DNA from: Strigamia acuminata
Taxonomy: Eukaryota; Arthropoda; Chilopoda; Geophilomorpha; Linotaeniidae
DNA: 64,000 bases
Assembly: GCA_949358305.1 (NCBI GenBank)
Contig: OX442321.1
Location: 4,427,605-4,491,604 of the forward strand
Reading direction: 5' to 3'
Of the stretch, positions 34,291-44,637 are shown piece by piece. Position 1 is the first letter of the stretch. The number at the start of each line of letters is the position of its first letter. The position numbers and the translations under genes are program-made. Below the pieces are notes generated by a model. That model was not told the origin of the DNA. It saw nothing but the letters and a program-made list of their open reading frames with translations, and made no database searches.

Positions 34291-36040
34291 TAACAAATTT
34301 GGGATTTCTTTTTAATTTTTTTATTGTGTAAAAAAAAATCAAACTCATTTCATAAGACGTTTATAATTAATAACAAAAAAAATAAATAATAAAAACAAAA
34401 AACAATAAAAAACATAATAAAAATAAAAAACTGAAATGTCATCAAGTCTTTTCTCTTTACTAATTAAATATAAATCCCATAACTCATTACATTCATCTAT
34501 AAATAGACACATTCTAACATAATATGACACTGCATTTAAAACCACAAATTCCACACTAAAAATTTACATTTTTCTCCCAATTTTCAATTGTAAAATAAAA
34601 TTTAAAAAAAAAAATTTAAAAAAAGTCGAATAACAAGTTGTAGGCAACCTAGTTATCAAATCAAGTGCGAACCAAAGGAATGACTAATTTTTTGGGTAAA
34701 AATATCACGTTTTTTTAATTTCTCCCTGAGAATTAACTTAAATAACACAGGAAGATTGGCGCAATAATTGCCCAAAGAATCGATGTGGAAACTAATGACT
34801 TGTTCAATGACAATTGCTCTATGTTTATCCCATTTTGACATGAATCACTTTGATTTCAGCCCATTTAAAATAGGTCATAATCAAATTACCCATCTTGTCT
34901 CTCTTTTCCCCACTTCTTTTCTCCATTTTATACAACCGTTCCCCCCTCCACTAAACTCTGCGGTCACTTTTATTGGATCCACACACACCAACTCACTTTT
35001 CCAACCCGAATATAAAACGCTTTTGTTTTAATCGCAAAAACCGTGAGAAGAAAACCAAAAAAAAAAAATTAAACCAAAAAAAAAAAAATTTAGGTTGCAA
35101 ATCCTGTACAACGGCAGTGGACACACATCTAATTACCCCTACACCTTTCTTTAAGGGCACTTGACCCATTTAAACCAACGACAAAACAACGAATACACAA
35201 ATTTTCCTGCGCGCTCCTTTCGTGCCGAAAAGCGGCTACACCGCAACACACGCAAAAATCCAACGAAAAACTACAAAATCGTCCGTTTCACCACTTTGGG
35301 GGGGCTCTGACCCCCCGGGATTTTTCTTAACGACATTTCCCCATTTTCTACACTCAACTTTTAAATAAAAAATTTTTATATCTACCCTAAGCGTTTTTTT
35401 CCTCATTTTTTTTAACTACAGGAAAACAGGAAAAGTTGTCATGATAAATGAGTTGAAAAAAGAGCGGATGGAGATGTCGCATGATTCGCCTCCCTTGACT
35501 GCTAGAACAAAGGGGATTTGTCATTTGCTTGTTATTACTACACGGGGGTGGATTCAGGATCGGATTGGGGGTTTAAAAACCCCTGATTCCGATCTGTGGG
35601 TGGGCATTCTGGGCATTCTGGCGATTGATCGTTGCCCGGCGTTTAAGTTGAATTGTCGGGGCGTGGGCAGCGCGGGAAATGGTTTTATGGTGTCGGTAGT
35701 GTCAGTTTGAAACGATAAAACGAGAGTGATCAACCGTGGGGGGGCAGGTTTGGAAGGAGGTATAAAACGTGGTGGGAGCCCCTGTTTAGGTTGCTAACTG
35801 CGGGTGCTCGCTGGGTGAGATGGACGAGGGTGATCAAAGGGTTGTATATAAGTCGGGATTGATTGGGCTGTTAAATCTCTATCATCTAACAAGTGCTACA
35901 GATAACCCTTGCCTTTCTTTCTTCGCAGCCCCCCACTTGGCGAGTGCGTGTGGTGTGGGGCACATCTTCAGCCCTTCAGGGGTTGTTACACTATTTTTTA
36001 CAACTTTTACACCTGTTTTAAGGGGTTTTGCAGACTTTTT
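34291..36040. other. non-coding, no gene seen
   Basis: AT-rich to 35400. A somewhat GC-richer part at 35440-35950 has an 89-codon plus frame (35441-35710) of protein-like composition (RTKGICHLLVITTRGW segment) but no splice signals or recognised family. Confidence 0.35.
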
Positions 36041-36480
36041 TTAAAGGTTTTTTTTTTTAGATTTTTTTTTCTGAGGTTTTTTTTTTTTTTTAGTGTTTTA
36101 GACCCTTTTTTAGAGGGTTGGTGAGGATTTTAGATTTATTTTTAGAGGGTTGTTGATGATTTTAGACCATTTTTTAGGTTTTTTGACGTTTTAGAGGGTT
36201 TGATTTTTTTTTTAGATCTTTTTGGGAGATTTTAGACCATTTGACAGAGTTTTATATCGTTTTTGGTTCCTTTTACATTTTTTCGGGGGTTTTTAGACCG
36301 TTTTTGGTTTTTTTAGACGTTTTCAGACCGTTTTAACACTTACAAATTTTTTTTTTTTTAGATTTTGTGGGGTTTTAGACCTTTTTTAAACGTTTTTTTT
36401 AGATTTATCACATTTTATATTCGGTTTTTAGACCTTTTTAGGAGATTTTAATTTTTTTTAGTTTTTTCAATGGGTTTTTT
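36041..36480. repeat. T-rich degenerate repeat with TTTTAGACC words
   Basis: TTTTAGACCGTTTTTGGTT and TTTTAGACCATTTTTTAGG recur about twelve times at irregular spacing. Confidence 0.75.
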
Positions 36481-37477
36481 CATTTTTATTTTTACTTCTT
36501 TCCATGAATTTTCCAGTTTCGTTTTAGTGGGCTTTGAGGATTATTTTCGCTTGATTTCGTAAACGAATGACGTCATTTAGCAATAAAAATCGCATATGCA
36601 AAACACAAATAAGATGAATCCGATATAATTTTGACGAATAAAATTTCAAACTCCACCCTGATATTATAGGAAAACAGTTCAATGTCCCTAAAAAAAATTG
36701 AACGCTACACTGAATATTCTTAGAATATCCGTTCTTTTGTTCCTACTGTGGGTTACCAGTTTGACTATAGAGGAAAAAGAACGAGCAAAAGAAAGTTAAT
36801 TTATTGGACTACAACACCTACAACAATTAGGCCTATATATCTCACAAACAAACAAAAATTAAAAAAATTAAATAAAAATTAAAAATTAAATAAAATAATA
36901 AACTGTCAAACATGACTGAACAAACAAACACACGCTAATAAAAGCATACATTAAACCGAAAATAAAATGCCCATAATTGCAAGACATTAAACAATTGAAC
37001 CGTACAAATATGCAATGACAATACACAAAAAGAAAATTAAAAATAAAAAAAAAAAATTTAAATTTAAATTTCTTATTCAGGATCAAGATATAAACAGACA
37101 ATAGGGGGAACCTTAATTACATTTCACTCCCCAGGTAAAACCCTCCACCTGAACCCCCTTCTTCCTTTGCCAACTGTTCTACATCACAACTTCCTGCATA
37201 TTACAATACCGTAAAGACATCTAGCGGATCCCACTAACATCCGTTGTTCCATCATGCACGCCATTTTTTTTATTCGCGGTGAAATTAAAATTGAAGATCA
37301 CGCCTAAGTATGACTTGAAAAAGTGTAAATAAAAGTTTGGTTTAACTCTTGTCGTGAAACTGTTATGTGAAATGAGCTCAAAAATTTGTTTCTCAAAATC
37401 AATTGCTTGGAAGTTGCTTAAACTTACATTGAAGGCCTCTACTAAGGTTTAAACACTATGTTTGAACATTCAGAGAC
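36481..37477. other. non-coding AT-rich
   Basis: AT blocks (36855-36900, 37035-37075). A minus-strand donor-like CAAT|GTAAGTTT near 37428 has no open frame. AAAATGGCG occurs on the minus strand at 37259. No gene. Confidence 0.45.
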
Positions 37478-37507
37478 ATCGTTATCGCAATATATTGCGA
37501 TAACGAT
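37478..37507. repeat. perfect 30-bp palindrome
   Basis: The left half is ATCGTTATCGCAATA and the right half is its exact reverse complement, with no spacer. It lies 60 bp from a hairpin and 190 bp from a longer inverted repeat, so it may be an end or centre of a small transposable element. It is a candidate cruciform site. Confidence 0.95.
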
Positions 37508-37568
37508 TGCAGTAATGGCGCATGTTTTGTCGTAACATCAGCAATGAGACTATAGCTAGTCATCCATC

Positions 37569-37607
37569 TTGTCACTATTCTCGCGAGTTTCCCGAGAATA
37601 GTGACAA
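37569..37607. repeat. perfect hairpin, 15-bp arms
   Basis: TTGTCACTATTCTCG at 37569-37583 pairs perfectly with 37593-37607 across a 9-nt loop. A CTCGCGAG palindrome sits at the left arm edge. Confidence 0.93.
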
Positions 37608-37649
37608 TAATTAAGACAAATATACTGTAAGCCAAATAAGCACTTTAAA

Positions 37650-37821
37650 CCATCCTCTGCTACCATCTCGTGTACAATCAAACCATCCTCTGCTACCACC
37701 GCGGTCATAAAAATTGTCGCCTTCTCCGTACCAGTACTATACAATATTTAAATAAAGCATTAATCAAACATTAACACTAAATCGAACGTGTACGGAGAAG
37801 GCGACCATTTTTATGACCGCG
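37650..37821. mobile_element. inverted-repeat element, 31-bp arms, with doublet of dispersed word
   Basis: The arm at 37700-37730 (CGCGGTCATAAAAATTGTCG start) and the arm at 37791-37821 are reverse complements with one mismatch in 31, separated by 60 nt. Just left, ACCATCCTCTGCTACCA occurs twice 30 bp apart, and the same word occurs at 15 kb. A non-autonomous fold-back element is the simplest reading; a transcribed hairpin RNA is an alternative. Confidence 0.8.
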
Positions 37822-39004
37822 AGTCTACCATCTTTGGGACTACCGCACGCCATTTTCTATCCAAAATTGTCTAAATTTCTGCAACCCCTTGAGTCGAGTT
37901 TTATAATAAACGGTATTGGCATCCGGTTGTGGGTACACCACTTCCGGTCGAAGAGGAAGCCATACTTAATGGTTGCTAATGTGCGTGGATGTTGTTATAG
38001 TATTTCTAGAATTGCATTAATTCCATTAATTTGATTGAGGGTTTTAGAAATTTGAATTGGTAAATGACTAATGATATATTTGGCTTTTGATTCCTCCAGT
38101 TTGAATGGGAGATTGTGTACGTGTCTTTGTTGATTATTTATTTATTTTGTCGAGGAAGTTGTGCGTATTAAATAGTTGGTTTGAGGATGTGCAATTTGGA
38201 AAATAAATACAGCCGCTAAAGACAATGGGACAGGAGACCTTCGACTTGGCGCAGTTGAAGTGATTGCAAAACTCGAATGGAATTTTACAAAATTAAATTA
38301 AAATAAAAATAAATTTAGAAAAAAAAAATATTTTTTTAAATTTTTTTTTTATTATAAAATTGGGGAGAAATTAGACGTTGATGGCGAATTGTAGTTATTC
38401 GCCGTGCAAGACTATTGAGGTTAGTGTTAAGCCAGTTGCCTCTCTCTTATTTCCTTGCATTAGTGAAGGCCACCTGTCCCGTGGTCAAAAGAACAGGGGA
38501 CGCCGCTGTCTCACCTGTGCACATGTGAAACCACCTGGCGCGTGCATTACGCAACTGTAGCGTCTCGTTTTTTTCTCGGACGTCCAGCGTACACCCCGAG
38601 AGGAAATTGTAGCAAAAGAATTTAATTTACTGCGACAATAAAGCCAACACAAGTCGGGACGAGGCCATCTTTTTCTGTCAGCACATCAATTTTCAATTGT
38701 TGTGCGCGCATCAATTAGTGCATTTTCTCAAAGGGAATAAAATTTAATTTGATAGGAAAAATTTAATTGATAAATTTTATAAATTGGAATTTTAAAAAAA
38801 AAATTGATTTTTTTTTTTAAAAATGGTTATTAGCATGTGTGGACACAAACTGCTAAGCCGGAAACATTTTATCACTTATGGTCCAAGGTTAACTCTGCCC
38901 ATAAAGGGAGTTAATAATCGTTTTATCTCATTGTGAGTGGTGTGGATTGTTTTCCAGGCGGGATCTCGCGAGATCGATACTTCGTAATGTGATTTTAATT
39001 GTTT
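37822..39004. other. mostly non-coding; one exon-like donor near 38.5 kb
   Basis: On the minus strand the ATG at 38547 opens MHAPGGFTCAQ and ends at CACAG|GTGAGAC (38515/38514) in phase 0. The surrounding 38440-38620 is moderately CpG-rich. This could be a 5' exon of another transcript. Otherwise AT-rich, no gene. Confidence 0.35.
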
Positions 39005-39415
39005 AAAAATAAAAATGTAACAATGCTGATTTTTTATCTTGAATAAAAATGCAACAATGCTGATTTTTCATCATAAATAAAAATGCAACAATGCTGATTT
39101 TTCATCATAAATAAAAATGCAACAATGCTGACTTTTCATCATTGTTTAAAAATAAAAATGCAACAATGCTGATTTTTCATGTAAATAAAAATGCAACAAT
39201 GCTGATTTTTCATCATAAATAAAAATGCAACAATGCTGATTTTTCATGTAAATAAAAATGTAACAATGCTGATTTTTCATTGTAAATAAAAATGCAACAA
39301 TACTGATTTTTCATCATGAATAAAAATGTAACAATGCTGATTTTTTATCGTAAATAAAAATGTAACAATGCTGATTTTTCATCATAAATAAAAATGCAAC
39401 AATGCTGATTTTTAT
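39005..39415. repeat. tandem repeat, 32-34-bp unit, about 12 copies
   Basis: The unit AAATAAAAATGCAACAATGC followed by TGATTTTTCATCAT is well conserved, with length changes at the CATCAT end. Similar repeats and variable short joins superficially recall a CRISPR, but there are no unique spacers. Confidence 0.93.
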
Positions 39416-40164
39416 TGTTTGAAAAAGTAAAGATAAATGTTTTGCGAAAGTTTGCGGAGTGTACCGCTGGAATATTTTAATTATTTGTGGAATATTTATT
39501 TATTTTTTTGGATGGAAAAAGGAATTGCAGAATCTCCTTGTGTGACCTTTAACGAGTTTTTTTTTTATAATTTTTTATTTTCTTTCTGTTTTTTTTTTTT
39601 AGTGGAAAAAGGTACAAAGAGATGTTGTATAGTCAGTCGGCGTTGATAGTGTGAAATCCAAATTGCCCATACCTGTGAGTCCAATTACTCACATCCTGTG
39701 TAGCTCCATCTGACGTCAAACAGATGAGTTTGCAGTTCCACAGAAATTCCCAAAGGAAGCTGCAACAATTCGACACATTGCAATGGAAACAAAACAAAAA
39801 AGAGAAAAAAGAAAAAAGAAAAGAAAAAAAAAACTTCTCCCGGACAATCCTTGCACCTCCTTTCTCACCCTCTTCAATAATTGAGTTTCAGGTTCCATTG
39901 TTTACACTTTGCGGCCATTTTGAAGTCAAATTGCTTAAATTCTAAAATAGTTGCAATTTTTTTTTAAAATTTTTTTCCCTCCTAACCTGTGTGAAGCAGG
40001 TGCAAGTTGCATGTGGGGCATTTAAAAACAGAGCCAGGAAGTCCCTTATTGGACATGCGAAGTTGTGCAAAGGAAATCAGTTTTTAGTTCCACCATATCA
40101 ATTTTAGACGAAATAAAGGACAGTGAAAAGCCGAGTTTTGTGCTGCAAAGATTGCAGATTGCAC
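39416..40164. other. non-coding, no gene seen
   Basis: Contains a GAAAA-rich tract (39790-39830) and a plus-strand AACCTGTGTGAAG region. Minus-strand donor-like words near 39668 and 39690 lack frames. No gene. Confidence 0.4.
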
Positions 40165-40680
40165 AAAAGTGGTTGTGGGGGCCCATAGAGGTATTGGGGG
40201 CCCCATGAAGGTTGTGGGGGCCCTATGGGAGTTGTGAGGGCCCTGTAAGGGTTGTGGGGGCCCTATAGGGGTTGTGGGGGCCCCTTGGAGGTTGTGGGGG
40301 GCTTGGTGAGTGTGTAAAGATTGGACAAAAGTGGTTGTGGGGGCTCCTTGGGAGTTGTGTGGGCCCCATGGAGGTTGTGCAGGCTCTTTGGAGATTGTGG
40401 GGATCCCAAGAAGGTTGTGGGGGCCCTATTGGGGTTGTGGGGGCCCTATTGGGGTTGTGGGGGCCCTATTGGGGTTGTGGGGGCCCTATAGGGGTTGTGG
40501 GGGGCTTGGTGAGTGTGTAAAGATTGGACAAAAGTAGTTGTGGTGGCTTCTTGGGAGTTGTGGGGGCCCCTTGGAGATTTGTGGGGCGCCATGAAGGTTA
40601 TGGGGGCCCTATTGGGGTTGTGGGGGGCCCTTGAAGGTTGTGGGGGCCCCTTGGAGGTTGTGGGGGCCTTGGAGAGTGTA
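40165..40680. repeat. G-rich minisatellite, 21-bp unit, strong strand asymmetry
   Basis: GTTGTGGGGGCCCTATTGGG plus G repeats about twenty times. A longer module beginning GGGGCTTGGTGAGTGTGTAA and including GATTGGACAAAAGT is duplicated at about 40299 and 40502. GGGGG runs every 21 bp on one strand could form quadruplexes. Gly/Trp-rich frames are by-products. Confidence 0.92.
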
Positions 40681-41989
40681 AGCGATGTTTTATGGTTTGG
40701 AATTTTCTTGTTTGAACTGAAGTATTAATTAATTCTGTTATTTTGGGAGAGTATCCTGTCATTAGGCTTTGAGAGTTGTGTAATTATTGCATTCAAGTTT
40801 TCTGTTGGGATTGTTTCAGGTGAGAAAGAGAGAAAAGTGGAGGAAATTTGTGAGGTTTGAAGGGTTGTTTTTTTTTTTTTTTTTTTTTTTTTTTGTTAAT
40901 TTGTTTTTAATTTTTTTTATGAATGAGTGAGGGGAAGTGGACTTTAGCTGTGATTTTAGGATTTGTTTGATCGTTTTGTGGTCGGATTTTACTGAATTTT
41001 GATCCGATGGGATCGGTGTTTCAATTTTTTCGAGTTTTTTTTTATGTTTGATGGGTTTAACAGTTTTCTTCAGTTGATTAAACATATTTGGAACAAGTTT
41101 TGATTACGTTTTATGTATTTTGATGGCGGAAAATGGAAATATTTGCTTAAAACGTGTTGAAAACGCGTTTCAGGTGTGTTTAATTGCAAGAAATGTATAA
41201 AATATTATGTGAACTGTTAAAAATCGAAATTTGATATTCGGGAAATGGTCGATTATAGTTTTAATTAGTGGTCAGCGGGAAAAAGTTAAGCTGAAGTTGA
41301 TGGATGGGATTGGCTATTTGTTAGTTCGTGTAAATTAAATTTAAAAATTAGTTGTTTTTTTTTTTTTTTTGGAAAAAAAATTAATAAGGTTAATCTTAAC
41401 TTTTATCTCACATTTTTCAGACTTCTCTTTTTTTCTGTATATGGTATAACAAAAAAAAAAACGTGCAATCAAATTTTAAATTTTTTTTAAAAAAGAAGTT
41501 TTTCTTTTTTCTTTTTCTATTTTTTGATGAAAATTAGTATTATAAACTTCAGCAACATCATAAAAAAAGCTCAACAGGTGTCTGAAAGTCTTGAGGTTCT
41601 CTACGCGAAAATAATAACAACAAATTTCAATCAAAACCTGATTTATCTTTAGAAAAATAAAATTTAAATTAAACTTCAAAACACAATGCGTGTATCTCAT
41701 CTTCAAAAACTTAACATTTTTTTTTTATTATTTTTTTTTTTTTCTAAAAAAAAAATAATAATAATAAAAAAGGAGAGAGAAAAAATTGAAAGAATGCAGG
41801 ATAAAAGAAAGCGGAAAAAAAATTCTCTTTTTCCTTTTTTATCACCCGTAATTCCCAGGGAGAGTTTCCTTTTACCTAAAAAACACTTTCACGGCTCTTT
41901 TTAAACTCACAGACTCACAGAACAACTTCAATTATTAGCCCGCACACAAGAGATATTAACCCTAATGTGTTTTTTATTCCAAAAAAAAT
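40681..41989. other. non-coding AT-rich
   Basis: Poly-T tracts at about 40867-40894, 41350-41372 and 41718-41742. TTTCAGGTGAGAAAG near 40818 is acceptor- and donor-like but has no supported frame. No gene. Confidence 0.45.
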
Positions 41990-42530
41990 AATAAAATATA
42001 CAAAACACCAAAAAAATGTTTAAAATTTAAAAAATTGAACTTTTCTAAACTTTAAAAAATTGAACTTTTCTAAACTTTAAAAAATTGAATTTTTCTAAAA
42101 ATTAAAAAATTGAATTTTTCTAAAATTTAAAAAATTTAATTTAAAAAACAATTCTAAAATTTAAAAAAATCCAAAATTTAAAAAAGAAAAATTCTAAAAT
42201 TTAAAAAAATCCTAAATTTAAAAAAGAATTATTCTAAAATTTAAAAAAATCCAAAATTTAAAAAAATCCAAAATTTAAAAAAATCCAAAATTTAAAACAA
42301 TCCAAAATTTAAAAAAATCCAAAATTTAAAAAAATCCAAAATTTAAAAAAATCCAAAATTTAAAAAAATCCAAAATTTAAAAAAATCCAAAATTTAAAAA
42401 AGAAAAATTCTAAAATTTAAAAAAATCCAAAATTTAAAAAAGAAAAATTCTAAAAAAATTAAAAAAAAAAATTAAAACAAAAAAAATCTAAAATTTACAA
42501 AAAAAAATAAAAAATTTAAAAAAAAAATTC
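41990..42530. repeat. A/T-only tandem repeat, 17-bp unit (AATTTAAAAAAATCCAA)
   Basis: AAATTTAAAAAAATCCAAA repeats about fifteen times between 42160 and 42450, preceded by a related unit with TTGAACTTTTCTAAA. Almost free of G. Confidence 0.9.
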
Positions 42531-42852
42531 CAAAATTCCAAAATAACAATAAAACTCGAACACCTTGTACCAACAAAAAATGGAATAAGATTTCGTACGA
42601 AAACGTGCAACGCATGGTTGCGGCCACCTGGTTTGGCTCGTGGCAGTCGCGCGCAGTTACCTACGACCACGTGCTCGCCTTAATCACTGCACTCGAACCG
42701 AGAAAAAATAAATAAAAACCATCACGAAGGACTCGTCTGTTGGCCTTGGAGTACAAAACTGCATTTGCCATTTTTCAATCCCCAAAAAAAAAAAAAAATT
42801 AAAAAAAAAAATATCTCGAGAAAAAGAGATATAAAAGTATCCGACGTAATCA
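42531..42852. other. CpG-containing non-coding, 3' of the exon that follows
   Basis: 42580-42720 is GC-richer with a minus-strand donor-like GTCGTAG|GTAACTG near 42656. A poly-A run lies at 42783-42810. No gene assigned. Confidence 0.35.
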
Positions 42853-42994
42853 TCAGTTCTTAATGATGACAACTCTACTGGACGTGCAACTTATTCTTCG
42901 CCCTTTGGCTACACACCTTAAAACGCCCTCCTTATCCACCTGGCACACGACTCCGACATTGACGTTTTTTTCGTCGTCCTTAATTTCTGTAAAC
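42853..42994 (-). CDS. probable terminal coding exon, unknown protein
   Basis: On the minus strand a branch-like CTAAT and the acceptor AATAATTTCAG precede an open frame that begins in phase 2 and ends at TGA 42853-42855. It reads FTEIKDDEKNVNVGVV, CQVDKEGVLRCVAKGRR, ISCTSSRVVIIKN. The composition is that of a folded protein (alternating Val/charged strands) and quite unlike the flanking AT repeats. The exon could end earlier at one of two donor-like words (CCAG|GTGGAT, TTAAG|GTGTGT). A second frame is open for about 30 codons, but its composition is less protein-like. I do not recognise the family. Upstream, a 45-bp segment at 43183-43227 has a fine acceptor (CACTCCCACAG) and donor (AAAG|GTGAGA) but stops in all frames, so it may be an untranslated exon of the same transcript. 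Confidence 0.45.
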
Positions 42995-43182
42995 CTGAAA
43001 TTATTACGATAAAATATTAGACATGGTGCTGGAGCAATAAAATGGTCAAATTGAAGATGGCGCCATTATCAGCGACGTCCGCACCTGTAATCGGCGCTGC
43101 TATGCGAGATGGGCCAAATTTAATAACTAGTTCTCGCGCCGTTTATCGTCTAATAATAATGCGCGCTGAATGCAGTTCTCAC

Positions 43183-43227
43183 CTTTGCTAATTCACACCT
43201 TTAATATCCATAGATCGCATCCTCTGG
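43183..43227 (-). other. possible untranslated small exon
   Basis: A 45-bp segment lies between a pyrimidine-rich acceptor ending CACAG and the donor AAAG|GTGAGA on the minus strand. All three frames contain a stop, so it cannot be a complete coding exon unless the alternative donor TTAAAG|GTGTGA is used. Confidence 0.3.
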
Positions 43228-43444
43228 CTGTGGGAGTGAGATAATTGAGCTTTATTAGGGTTCAGGTAGCGCCTTAGTTATTTTGCAATTGGTTTTCAAG
43301 TTGTTTCTTGGAAAATATTTTTGTCTGGTTTGCGATAGATAAATAAATAAAATTGTAGACATGAATTTGTTATTTTGTATTTTTGCGTTTTTAGCAATTT
43401 TTGAGCGGCGCTGCAGGGAAGCATATTTTGTCAATGGTCGTAAA

Positions 43445-43930
43445 AATGATGTAAAAAGTCCGAAAACTATTGAAAAAGGTCCTAAAACCCTTGAAAAAGG
43501 TCCGAAAACCCTTGAAAAAGGTCCGAAAACCCTTAGAAGGTCCGAAAACCCTTGAAAATGGTCCGAAAGTCTTTGAAAAAGGTCCGAAAACCCTTGAAAA
43601 AGGTCCGAAAACCCTTGAAAAAAGTCCGAAAACCCTTGAAAAAAGTCCGAAAACCCTTGAAAAAGGTCCGAAAACCCTTGAAAAAGGTCCGAAACCCCTT
43701 AGAAGGTCCGAAAATCCTTGCAAAAGGTCCGAAAACTCTTGAAAAAGGTGCGAAACGTTGTAGAATATCGTAGACAGGTCGAAAGACGTTGTAAAAGGTC
43801 GTAAACAGGTTGAAAAACGCGGTAAAAGGTCGTAGAAGGGTTGAAAAACGTTGTAAAAGGTCCGAAAACCGGTGAAAAAAGTCCGAAAACCCTTGAAAAA
43901 GGTCCGAAAACTTTTGTAAAAAGTCCGAAA
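43445..43930. repeat. minisatellite, 21-bp unit, open on both strands
   Basis: AAAAGGTCCGAAAACCCTTG plus A repeats about sixteen times and then decays into GTAGA..GGTTGAAAAACG units up to about 44030. A multiple of three keeps KVRKPLK frames open on the plus strand and FRTFFKG on the minus strand. These are not taken as genes. Confidence 0.93.
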
Positions 43931-44030
43931 CGTTGTAGAATATCGTAGAATGGTTGAAATACGTTGTGTAAAGTCGTAGACAGGTTGAAAAACGCGGTAA
44001 AATTGTCGTAGAAGGGTTCATAAACATTGT

Positions 44031-44352
44031 ATAAGGTCACAAAAAACAAAATAACATCATCTTTGAAGTTTCACCGCTGAATTTCAAACTTGTTTCTTTC
44101 CAAGCTATTCTGACCGTCAATTGCAGAGATTTAGTCGAAAATTACGCAGTAATCCAAATTATCTTGTTTACAAGAGCAAAGAGAAAAAACGAGCATTTAT
44201 TTAATCATTAGTTCTGTGGATGCACAGGACACAACGATTATAACATATAAAAATTTTATATAAAATAAAAAATACATATAAATATAAATATGAAAATGGC
44301 GTTTTGTGAGCAACATTTCTCGCAAACAAACGCGTTGGAAGCGTCTTTCTTT
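44031..44352. other. non-coding, downstream of a minus-strand ORF
   Basis: AT-rich. On the minus strand it would be the 3' region of the ORF at 44353-44637. An AAAATGGCG word lies at 44293. Nothing else seen. Confidence 0.4.
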
Positions 44353-44637
44353 TCACTTTCTTTTCCGCCCTTTGAAGCTTTGAAGAAGCGAGTGCTTTGT
44401 AGTTGGTGCAAATGCCTGAGTGACCAAGGGGTGATTTTCCACGTGTAATTCAAAGTTCATTAGCAGCTGGAGAGTCTTTTTTTGCCCCTTCCATTCCATC
44501 ATTTCGTTGCGTTCGTCAACCGCGCTCAATGGAATGAGCTGAGCCTTAAATTCAAGACAGCGAAGGCCCGAGTCGATTTGATTTGGACCTTTCTTCAATT
44601 CTTTCATCTCACAGCGGTGCGAAGACGTGCTCGCCAT
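44353..44637 (-). CDS. 94-codon ORF, unknown small protein
   Basis: A true ATG at 44637 (just after an in-frame TGA) opens 94 codons to TGA at 44353-44355. Segments include MASTSSHRCEMKELKKGP, LRCLEFKAQLIPLSAVDE, RNEMMEWKGQKKTLQLLM, NFELHVENHPLVTQAF and a basic end KGRKRK. Composition is balanced and protein-like inside an AT-rich region. An acceptor-like TATTTCGCAG lies 30 bp upstream, so this may be the coding part of a last exon. No signal peptide or membrane segment is seen. It could be a small nuclear protein (basic tail) or a transposon relic. A shift near 44400 would continue into another open frame with VCEKCC. I do not recognise the family. Confidence 0.45.
   Translation of the reverse strand: MASTSSHRCEMKELKKGPNQIDSGLRCLEFKAQLIPLSAVDERNEMMEWKGQKKTLQLLMNFELHVENHPLVTQAFAPTTKHSLLQSFKGRKRK

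Noticed and set aside
39005-39415. CRISPR-like regular array
   Set aside because: No unique spacers; the whole 32-34-bp unit repeats, and the genome is eukaryotic.
40272-40728. Gly/Trp-rich ORFs
   Set aside because: By-product of the G-rich 21-bp satellite.
43391-44049. ORFs with FRTFFKG or KVRKPLK repeats
   Set aside because: The 21-bp satellite unit is a multiple of three and free of stops on both strands.
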